Source: Planctomycetota bacterium (GTDB taxonomy: Bacteria; Planctomycetota; Planctomycetia; Pirellulales; Thermoguttaceae). Taken from it: a stretch of 5,133 nt of DNA. Shown here in pieces: positions 1 to 5,004 of the stretch. Position 1 is the stretch's first letter. Every line of letters starts with the position of its first letter. Location: assembly GCA_018897395.1 (NCBI GenBank), contig JAHIKV010000216.1, forward strand, positions 1-5,133. The letters are read 5' to 3'. Below the pieces are notes generated by a model. The model was not told the origin of the DNA, did no database searches, and worked only from the letters and a program-made list of their open reading frames with translations. A program made the position numbers and the translations under genes.

Positions 1-61
1 ACCTTGTCTCCCTCTCGGTCTCGGTTCATCAATCCTCTTGGAGGTAATACCACTAACCGGA

Positions 62-94
<33 letters not shown>

Positions 95-96
95 GG

Positions 97-138
97 AGGG
101 AGGGGAGGCCGAACTCAATCGGCCTTCCCTACCCCTAT
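97..138 (+). ncRNA. Group II intron domain VI with branch-point A
   Basis: The G-rich strand before 121 pairs with the C-rich strand 119-135 around a short loop (GGCCGA with TCGGCC at the tip). The only unpaired base in the 3' strand is A131, 7 nt before the proposed intron end, as expected for the branch-point adenosine. The outer limit of the stem at 97 is approximate. Confidence 0.72.
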
Positions 139-146
139 CGTTGTTG

Positions 147-258
147 CTGTTGCGGAAAAGCCTGCGTAGGATGGGTCAAGCGAAGCGCAGCCCCACCAAC
201 AGCGGAAAAATCATGGTGGGGCTGCGCTTCGCTTGACCCACCCTACTTTCCGCAACAG
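147..258. repeat. 112-bp palindromic repeat with 33-bp arms
   Basis: Inner arms 166-198 and 214-246 are reverse complements over 33 bases with one mismatch (A171). An outer pair at 147-158 and 247-258 (CTGTTGCGGAAA and its complement) matches perfectly and is separated from the inner left arm by 7 unpaired bases. The loop is 199-213. The arms begin GTAGG(A/G)TGGGTC and contain a nested GGTGGG/CCCACC pair. It lies between the intron end and the 3' end of the toxin gene. It could fold in the toxin mRNA and protect or end it, but there is no U-tract for an ordinary intrinsic terminator. Near-perfect arms suggest a recently copied palindromic interspersed element; no transposase is encoded. Confidence 0.85.
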
Positions 259-269
259 AAACTACGTTA

Positions 270-566
270 CTATTGGGGTGAGAATAGTGCATCGAGGTCG
301 CGGTATCCGCTCACGACTCGGGCAATTTCCACTCCATTTGCAAACGGCCGATATACGATCACGTAATTGCCGAACGAAAAAACGCGAAGGTCCGGCCCGA
401 ATTCAGGCCGCCGCTGTCCCAGTTCGGGGTTCCTCGCCAACGTTCGGAATCTCTGGAAAAAAGCCGCGATCTGCCGATCGGCCGCCAAGGGTTTGTCCCG
501 TCGGATATGGTGGCGAATCTCGGCAAGATCGCTCTTGGCCAACGACGAGAGACGAAACCGGCTCAT
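270..566 (-). CDS. RelE/ParE-family toxin of a type II toxin-antitoxin pair
   Basis: A basic 98-residue protein with the RelE/ParE fold pattern: two N-terminal helices rich in Arg and Lys (residues about 8-45), the 'NPELGQRRPEFGPDLRVF' region, then the C-terminal strands 'GNYVIVYRP' and 'VEIARVVSGYRDLDALF'. The last is the family's V-x-x-G-x-R-D ending. ParE members poison DNA gyrase and RelE members cut ribosome-bound mRNA. The pairing with a ParD-like antitoxin favours ParE, but sequence alone does not settle the target. The start codon overlaps the antitoxin stop (ATGA, 563-566), so translation is probably coupled and toxin made only after antitoxin. Length is normal and no frame damage is seen. 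Confidence 0.88.
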   Translation of the reverse strand: MSRFRLSSLAKSDLAEIRHHIRRDKPLAADRQIAAFFQRFRTLARNPELGQRRPEFGPDLRVFSFGNYVIVYRPFANGVEIARVVSGYRDLDALFSPQ

Positions 567-832
567 CGGGATGCTTCCGGAGAAGGAAAGCGGACTTGCT
601 CTTCCGCCTCGACGTCGGCCAGAAAATCTTGGCAGGATTCATCTCCATATTCCGTATACTCGCCGCGATCAAGTTGTGTGACGCCGGCCTTTACGTCGTT
701 TATTAGCCGTTCGCGTCGTTCCAGCAGCCGCAACGCCTCGCCCACCACTTCAGCAGGCGTGTGGAAGCTGCCGCTTTCCACGACGCCTTGAACAAACGGC
801 TCTAAATCGGCCGGGATGTGAACCTGCATCAT
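563..832 (-). CDS. ParD-like ribbon-helix-helix antitoxin
   Basis: An 89-residue acidic protein. The N-terminus (MQVHIPADLEPFVQGVVESG, residues 2-21) and the following 'SFHTPAEVVGEALRLLERRE' match the ParD ribbon-helix-helix DNA-binding unit: a strand, a helix, the S-x-x-(S/T)-x-x-E-V-V turn, then a second helix. The acidic tail (residues about 58-85) is the kind of segment that wraps the toxin. ParD proteins neutralise ParE and, as dimers, repress their own operon. GGAGG at 839-843 (minus strand) lies 6 nt before the first ATG and 9 nt before the second (829), so either could start the protein. It is the first gene of the pair. Confidence 0.87.
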   Translation of the reverse strand: MMQVHIPADLEPFVQGVVESGSFHTPAEVVGEALRLLERRERLINDVKAGVTQLDRGEYTEYGDESCQDFLADVEAEEQVRFPSPEASR

Positions 833-894
833 AAAGCGCCTCCGGAAAGCCTTTGATCAGTGAATATCGGAACATGCCTTCGGCACAACAGGAT

Positions 895-923
895 ATTATA
901 GTCCTTAACTTACCGCCCTCCAA
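895..923 (-). promoter_or_regulatory. Sigma-70-type promoter of the toxin-antitoxin operon
   Basis: Read on the minus strand, TTGGAG (923-918) and a perfect TATAAT (900-895) are separated by 17 nt, followed by a leader of about 55 nt to the antitoxin start. This is by far the best promoter match in the window. Two short inverted repeats flank it: TGCC-TTC-GGCA at 875-885, just downstream of the start site, and CGATGCC/GGCATCG at 926-950, upstream of the -35. Either could be an operator for ParD-type autoregulation, but this is inferred from position only. Confidence 0.7.
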
Positions 924-992
924 GCCGATGCCCCCTGTTTTTCGGCATCGAAATCCGCGATAATTCAGCCGGATGGATAATCATGCTTGAAT

Positions 993-1019
993 CGTTGGGC
1001 CGATCGTTCGGCTCCAACG
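993..1019 (+). promoter_or_regulatory. Hairpin in the csrA leader
   Basis: CGTTGG-GCCGA at 993-1003 pairs with TCGGC-(T)-CCAACG at 1008-1019: eleven pairs with one bulged T (1013) and a four-base loop TCGT. It ends 8 nt before the csrA ribosome-binding site. There is no U-tract, so it is not an intrinsic terminator. It may shape access to the ribosome-binding site or present the downstream GGA motifs. The structure is seen in the sequence; the regulatory role is inferred. Confidence 0.5.
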
Positions 1020-1027
1020 TCACAACA

Positions 1028-1034
1028 GGGAGGA
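1028..1034 (+). promoter_or_regulatory. csrA ribosome-binding site, overlapping GGA motifs
   Basis: GGGAGGA lies 6 nt before ATG 1041 and fixes that start over the upstream in-frame ATG at 987, which has no such site and would add 18 residues before the conserved CsrA N-terminus. The site is part of ACAGGGAGGAT, which contains the GGA core that CsrA proteins bind, so the protein might repress its own translation here. Confidence 0.65.
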
Positions 1035-1040
1035 TTGCTC

Positions 1041-1523
1041 ATGCTCGTGCTTTGCCGGGGAAAGAACCAAAGCGTGATTATCGGAGACGAAATCACCCTA
1101 ATAGTCGAGGACATCCGCGGCGGCGCGGACGGCCGGCGCATCTCCGGCGCGAGCGTGCGGCTGGGTTTTCAAACGCCGTCTTACGTTTCCATTCTACGGA
1201 GCGAATTGCTTTCCAAGCGATCGGGCACTACCCAAACGGCCGAGGTTGCCGAACGGCCTCGAAGGCGGTCCGGTGAAATTGTCGATATCCCCGATGCTCA
1301 GGTACGGCTGCAAATTCAGACGCCGCAAAAGGTCCCCGTTTGCCACAACGGAACACCCGCCGTCGGGAGCGTTTTGGAAAAGGGGGAAGGCGGCGAAACC
1401 GACGGTCCAAAGATGGTGTATCACCTCACCTGCCGCAAGGAAGACCGAATCGCGATCTGCCGCAACATTATCATCGCCGCATTGGACTTTCACCAGTTTG
1501 TCTACAATGAGCGCCCCGCCTGA
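1041..1523 (+). CDS. csrA: CsrA-family RNA-binding regulator with long C-terminal extension
   Basis: Residues 1-57 match CsrA, a small dimeric protein that binds GGA motifs in mRNA leaders and changes translation and stability. MLVLCRGKNQSVIIGDEITL corresponds to the first strands, with Arg6 kept. VRLGFQTPSYVSILRSEL (39-56) matches the last strands and helix, with Arg53 at the position of the second RNA-binding Arg (Arg44 in E. coli). The loop before Val39 is about nine residues longer than usual. CsrA is usually about 60-75 residues; this one has 160. The extra part holds VRLQIQTPQKV (88-98), a second copy of the 39-49 motif in which the Arg is replaced (about His102), and an unrecognised tail (125-160). 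The start is set by the strong ribosome-binding site and the conserved MLVL. The radical SAM gene follows 30 nt later. No flagellar gene, a common csrA neighbour, is in the window. Confidence 0.85.
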   Translation: MLVLCRGKNQSVIIGDEITLIVEDIRGGADGRRISGASVRLGFQTPSYVSILRSELLSKRSGTTQTAEVAERPRRRSGEIVDIPDAQVRLQIQTPQKVPVCHNGTPAVGSVLEKGEGGETDGPKMVYHLTCRKEDRIAICRNIIIAALDFHQFVYNERPA

Positions 1524-1553
1524 ACGTCGGCCGCCGCCGGACTTTTTTCAGCC

Positions 1554-3344
1554 ATGCTGAATGAATCGCTCAAAAACCTCGTCGTCGATCGCATCCTGCC
1601 GTGTGTGCAGACGCCGGCGCAGTACGTCGGCGGCGAGTGGAACGCAGTGGTCAAGGACCATCGAGGTCTGCGCGGCAAGCTCTGCCTGGCCTTCCCCGAC
1701 GCCTACTCGATCGGCATGAGCTGCCACGCCGTCCAGGTGCTCTACGACTTGATGAACCGGCGCGACGATTGGGCCTGCGAACGGGCCTTCGCGCCGTTGG
1801 ACGACATGGAGCAGTTGCTCCGCGAGCATCGGCTGCCGCTGTGGAGCCTTGAAACCTTCACCCCGCTGGTCGACTTCGACGTGCTCGGCTTCACGCTGCA
1901 ATACGACCTCTGCTACTCAAACGTGCTGACGATGCTCGACTTGGGCGGTATTCCCCTGGCGGCCGACCGACGGACGATGGAGCATCCGCTGGTGATCGCC
2001 GGCGGCCCCTGCACGGCCAACCCCGAGCCGATGGCCCGGTTCATCGACCTGTTCATCGTCGGCGACGGCGAGGAGTCGTTGCCCGAAGTCTGCGAACTGT
2101 GGGCGCGGTTGAAACACTCCGGCCGCGATCGGGAATCGGCGCTGGCCGAGATGGCCGCTCGGCTCCCGTATGTATATGTGCCTCGGTTTTATCGACCGGA
2201 ATACGGCGAAGACGGCCGGCCGACGGCGCTGCGCCCGGCGCGAGCCGATCTGCCCGCGCTGATCGCTCCGGCGGTGGTTGAAGACTTGGAGTCGTATCCG
2301 CCGCCCGCGGCCCCGGTCGTGCCGTACGTCGAGTGCGTACAGGACCGCATCGCGGTGGAGATCATGCGCGGCTGTCCGGGCAGGTGCCGCTTCTGCCAGA
2401 GCACGACGATCAAACGCCCGCTGCGGTTCCGCTCGATCGAGAGCATTGTGCAAGCGGCCGTCGAGCAATACCGCAACACCGGCTACAACGAAATCTCGTT
2501 GCTCTCGCTATCGAGCAGCGATTACACGGACTTCGACGTGCTGATCCGGCGGCTTCACGAGATTTTCCGGCCGCTGCACGTCGGCGTCTCGCTGCCCAGC
2601 CTGCGGATCAACGAACAGTTGCGGATCGTCGGCGAGGTGATGAACACCGACCGCCATTCGAGCCTCACCTTGGCGCCGGAGGTCGCCCGCGACGACATGC
2701 GCCGGCAAGTGGGCAAACCGATCACCAACGAAGACCTTTATGCCGGCTGCCGTCGGGCGTTCGAGAACGGTTTTTCGCGGGTGAAACTCTATTTTATGTG
2801 CGGATTGCCCGGCGAGCGGGAGAGCGACCTGGAGGGGATCATCGAGATGGCGGAGACGATCTCGCGGCTGGGCAAGGAGGTCCGGGGGCGGGCGGTAGAA
2901 GTGGTCGCCGGCGTGTCGAACTTCGTCCCCAAGCCGCAAACGCCCTACCAGTGGAACGCCATGCAGCGGCGCGAGTATTTCCGTTGGGCACACGAATTCC
3001 TGCATCGGAGGAAGCGTCTGCGGAGCGTCCGGCTCCGATGCCACGACGTCGAGGCGAGTCTGCTCGAAGGCGCGCTCTGTCGCGGCGACCGTCGCATGGG
3101 CGAGGCGATCGAGTTGGCCTGGCGGCGCGGGGCGCGGTTCGACGCCTGGGCGGAAAAACTGAATCCCGAACTGTGGTGGCAAGCGCTCTCCGACGCGGGC
3201 ATCGACGTGGAGAAAACTCTGCATCTTCCCTACCCCGCCGACGCCCCACTGCCCTGGGACCACATCGGCATCCGCCAAGGCCGCGCTTACCTGGAACGCG
3301 AACGAGAGCAGGCGGCGGAACAGTGGGTAGTGGGTAGTGGGTAG
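1554..3344 (+). CDS. B12-binding-type radical SAM protein, TIGR03960 family
   Basis: A 596-residue cytoplasmic iron-sulfur protein. Residues about 40-185 form a B12-binding-like domain (FPDAYSIGMS, GFTLQYDLCYSN, GGPCTANPEP, FIVGDGEES) without the DxHxxG cobalamin motif. The radical SAM core follows, with Cys274, Cys278 and Cys281 in RGCPGRCRFCQ as the CxxxCxxC ligands for the 4Fe-4S cluster that cleaves S-adenosylmethionine. Other family blocks are LTLAPE (371), VKLYFMCGLPGE (410), NFVPKPQTPYQW (456) and the end motif LPWDHI. The family's substrate is not known to me; modification of RNA or protein is a guess. In many bacteria it is fused or adjacent to a DUF2344 (TIGR03936) partner, absent here. 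No clear Shine-Dalgarno precedes the ATG, but the N-terminus fits the family. Probably co-transcribed with csrA. The last residues (VVGSG) come from a tandem repeat that supplies the stop codon. Confidence 0.9.
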   Translation: MLNESLKNLVVDRILPCVQTPAQYVGGEWNAVVKDHRGLRGKLCLAFPDAYSIGMSCHAVQVLYDLMNRRDDWACERAFAPLDDMEQLLREHRLPLWSLETFTPLVDFDVLGFTLQYDLCYSNVLTMLDLGGIPLAADRRTMEHPLVIAGGPCTANPEPMARFIDLFIVGDGEESLPEVCELWARLKHSGRDRESALAEMAARLPYVYVPRFYRPEYGEDGRPTALRPARADLPALIAPAVVEDLESYPPPAAPVVPYVECVQDRIAVEIMRGCPGRCRFCQSTTIKRPLRFRSIESIVQAAVEQYRNTGYNEISLLSLSSSDYTDFDVLIRRLHEIFRPLHVGVSLPSLRINEQLRIVGEVMNTDRHSSLTLAPEVARDDMRRQVGKPITNEDLYAGCRRAFENGFSRVKLYFMCGLPGERESDLEGIIEMAETISRLGKEVRGRAVEVVAGVSNFVPKPQTPYQWNAMQRREYFRWAHEFLHRRKRLRSVRLRCHDVEASLLEGALCRGDRRMGEAIELAWRRGARFDAWAEKLNPELWWQALSDAGIDVEKTLHLPYPADAPLPWDHIGIRQGRAYLEREREQAAEQWVVGSG

Positions 3345-3364
3345 TGGATAGTGGGGAGTGGGTA
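3323..3364 (+). repeat. Tandem 7-mer repeat GTGGGTA x6, overlapping a gene end
   Basis: Six contiguous 7-base units: three GTGGGTA, one GTGGATA, one GTGGGGA, one GTGGGTA. The array starts inside the radical SAM gene and supplies its last codons and its TAG stop (3342-3344). It contains five runs of three or more G on the plus strand, four of them close enough to form a G-quadruplex in DNA or in the mRNA. Confidence 0.9.
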
Positions 3365-3375
3365 GAAACGTTTAG

Positions 3376-3395
3376 CCCGGTTACTTGTGACCGGG
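3376..3395. repeat. Short palindrome between converging genes
   Basis: CCCGGTTAC (3376-3384) pairs with GTGACCGGG (3387-3395) through eight pairs and one T-G pair; in practice the innermost pairs would open to give a larger loop. It sits between the ends of the plus-strand radical SAM gene and the minus-strand membrane-protein gene. Neither side has a run of T, so it is not a convincing intrinsic terminator, although it could slow RNA polymerase or protect the 3' ends. Confidence 0.45.
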
Positions 3396-3416
3396 GACAA
3401 CTCACAACGACGAAGG

Positions 3417-3791
3417 TCACCAGCCAAAGTTATTGGCAATAACGGCAGCAACCACGTAAGCTAAGATCGCCAACAATGTGGCAATCGAGCCTCTCCGCCA
3501 TCGTCCTTTCCAGAGATTCCACCCAGCGTAAAGGAACAACCATCCCGGCACTAACGCAAGGCTTACCCACAATTCAATAAGCGGCTTTTTATCCTGGGCT
3601 ATCCGCCAAAAACCCGTGCCAAGTGTGAGCAGCCCACTGAAAATCAGACAGATGCCAAATATATACAGGAGAATAACTGGGATCACTCTCCAACGAAATG
3701 TGTGGCAAACAGAAGTGTTTGTTGACTCGATGGGCTTGCACGACGCCAATGGCGAATGGTACGGGTTAGTTTTGATTGGATCCGGGGTCAT
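3417..3791 (-). CDS. Small three-helix membrane protein with NPYxSP motif, unknown function
   Basis: A protein of 124 residues from the chosen start. It begins MTPDPIKTNPYHSPLAS; an NPY-x-(S/P/A)-P motif near the N-terminus is, from memory, common in planctomycete membrane proteins. Three hydrophobic stretches follow (about residues 36-60, 71-92 and 100-121), with basic WKGRWRR between the second and third. I do not recognise a family, and no catalytic motif is visible. Two upstream in-frame ATGs exist (3809 and 3797). I prefer 3791 because AGGGAG (3801-3806, minus strand) lies 9 nt before it; starting at 3809 gives 130 residues. The gene follows the NagB-like gene by about 70 nt on the same strand and could share its transcript. 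It is clearly AT-richer than its neighbours, hinting at different origin or relaxed selection. Confidence 0.72.
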   Translation of the reverse strand: MTPDPIKTNPYHSPLASCKPIESTNTSVCHTFRWRVIPVILLYIFGICLIFSGLLTLGTGFWRIAQDKKPLIELWVSLALVPGWLFLYAGWNLWKGRWRRGSIATLLAILAYVVAAVIANNFGW

Positions 3792-3860
3792 GGCCATATT
3801 CTCCCTCATCGGAAAAACAACGCCCGCCTTCTAAACCTCATTCTCTCTTTTCCCGCTCCG

Positions 3861-4793
3861 CTAGTGCATCTCCGCCGCCACCACGCCGATCCCTCCGCGA
3901 TAATAGTTGAACTGCACGTTCGGATGGTCGGCCAAAAGCGACATCGGCGCCGACGAGTCGGGAATCTGCTTGGCGATCATCCACGCCGTGAGTCTCATGC
4001 CGAAAGGGTTGTCGTGGTTGCCCGCCTGCCAGATCGACACCTTCTCGGCCTTCCAGGTCTCGACCGGGCCGACCGTCGCCGCGCGGGTTGGCACCATCGC
4101 CACCTGTCCGCCGCCGGAGGTCCGCGCGTTCTGGATCACCGTCATCGGGTGCAGGTCGGTCACGCGAGCGGCCAGCTTGCGATACTCCTCGGGCGGCGGC
4201 GGGGCGTCTTTCCAACGCCCCTCCCGCTTGGGCGGATCGTTGAACGCCCAGTGTTTCACCTCCCCCTGCCCTCCTTGCATTACCACGCAGCGGATCTCGT
4301 CGAAGCTGCGGCTGTAGGCCCCCAGGTCGCCGATCGGAAAGTGCAAATGTCCCTCGGGCATACACAACTCCGGCCGGATGCGGTCGAAGCACAACTCCTT
4401 GTCGGCCCGGGCGAAGCTCAGCGGGTGCGTCGGCGGCACCGGCCGGCCGGCGTCGTCGACCCATTCGTCCATGCCCCAAAAATGTGCCTCGCGCAAGTTC
4501 AGGTCCAGCTCATTTACCAGCCGGGCCACTAGCGGCAACTGTTCGATCGGTCCGATCGGCCCGCAGATGCCCGCCGGATTGTCGGCGCTGGATTGCCGCC
4601 AGGCGGCTACGTATTCCAACGCCTCGGATAAATAAAAATCCTCGAGCGTGTCGTACATTACCACGCGGAACCCCGGCCGGCCGAGCTTCGCCAGGTCGTC
4701 GGCCGTGAGTCGGGCGGCGTCGGCGAGAATTTCCGAATCCAGTGTCGTGTAGTCCCACCAGTCCGGTGCGACTTTGCTAATCGAGCGGCTCAT
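3861..4793 (-). CDS. NagB-like glucosamine-6-phosphate isomerase/deaminase homologue
   Basis: A 310-residue cytoplasmic protein of the NagB sugar-phosphate isomerase fold; true NagB turns glucosamine-6-phosphate into fructose-6-phosphate and ammonia. Visible blocks are GICGPIGPIEQLPLV (75-89, where NagB has its phosphate-binding loop), FWGMDEWVDD (105-114, with Asp109 at the catalytic Asp72 position of E. coli NagB), THPLSF (122-127) and GGQGEVKHWAFNDP (174-187, with His181 at His143). In the last block the NagB Asp141 position is Val179 and Glu148 is Asp186, so ring-opening chemistry or substrate may differ. It is longer than E. coli NagB (266) because of an extended N-terminus and an insert near 190-205. 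AAGGAG (4802-4807, minus strand) 8 nt upstream supports the start. No amino-sugar genes are next to it. The fold is confident; the substrate is not. Confidence 0.82.
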   Translation of the reverse strand: MSRSISKVAPDWWDYTTLDSEILADAARLTADDLAKLGRPGFRVVMYDTLEDFYLSEALEYVAAWRQSSADNPAGICGPIGPIEQLPLVARLVNELDLNLREAHFWGMDEWVDDAGRPVPPTHPLSFARADKELCFDRIRPELCMPEGHLHFPIGDLGAYSRSFDEIRCVVMQGGQGEVKHWAFNDPPKREGRWKDAPPPPEEYRKLAARVTDLHPMTVIQNARTSGGGQVAMVPTRAATVGPVETWKAEKVSIWQAGNHDNPFGMRLTAWMIAKQIPDSSAPMSLLADHPNVQFNYYRGGIGVVAAEMH

Positions 4794-4932
4794 CGAATCA
4801 ACTCCTTGCGGGTGAATGCTCTTGGCTCATGTGTCTCGGTAATACCACGTCACAACGCCCACCGACTGCGGTCGGGGATGCAACGCTAAAATTCAACAAC
4901 TCCCTCTACCTCCGGGTTGAACATCTCAGTGG
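4794..4932 (-). other. Leader/promoter region of the NagB-like gene, no gene seen
   Basis: No coding region is supported here. Read on the minus strand, it holds the AAGGAG ribosome-binding site next to the gene and a 5-bp hairpin CCGAC-TGCG-GTCGG (4862-4875). I found no pair of promoter boxes at good spacing, so the promoter is not located. Together with the palindrome at 4933-5004 and the intron start, the 340 nt up to the window end carry no open gene. Confidence 0.5.
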
Positions 4933-5004
4933 TAGGGTGCGTCCGCGACGCACCACTACTTCGTCCCACAGCCAAGAGTAGTGGTGCGTCGGGGACGCAC
5001 CCTA
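4933..5004. repeat. Nested palindrome with 28-bp arms next to intron start
   Basis: Arms 4933-4960 and 4977-5004 are reverse complements over 28 bases with one mismatch, around a 16-nt centre. Each arm is itself a hairpin: GGTGCGTC and GACGCACC, eight pairs around CGC (4944-4946) in the left arm and around GGG (4991-4993) in the right. The one arm-to-arm mismatch lies in these small loops. The DNA or RNA can therefore fold as one long stem or as two short hairpins. With G4932 the arm reads GTAGGGTGCGTC, close to the GTAGGGTGGGTC arm of the repeat at 147-258, so the two may belong to one family. Confidence 0.88.

Noticed and set aside
959..981. GATAAT boxes (959-964 and 976-981) as csrA -10 elements
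   Set aside because: Neither has a recognisable -35 box at 16-18 nt upstream, so no csrA promoter is called.
1529..1546. Possible intrinsic terminator between csrA and the radical SAM gene (CGGC-CGCC-GCCG followed by six T)
   Set aside because: The stem has only four pairs and the stop-to-start gap is 30 nt, so read-through is more likely than termination.
2508..3278. Minus-strand open frame of 256 residues, and a 334-residue plus-strand frame at 2333-3337
   Set aside because: Both lie inside the radical SAM gene, whose frame carries the conserved Cys motif and family blocks. The alternatives have shadow-like composition.
3323..3364. CRISPR array
   Set aside because: The repeated units are contiguous 7-mers without spacers, and no cas gene is present.
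3756..4532. Plus-strand open frame of 258 residues
   Set aside because: It is antisense to the NagB-like gene, is rich in His and Arg as shadow frames in GC-rich DNA are, and matches no family I know.
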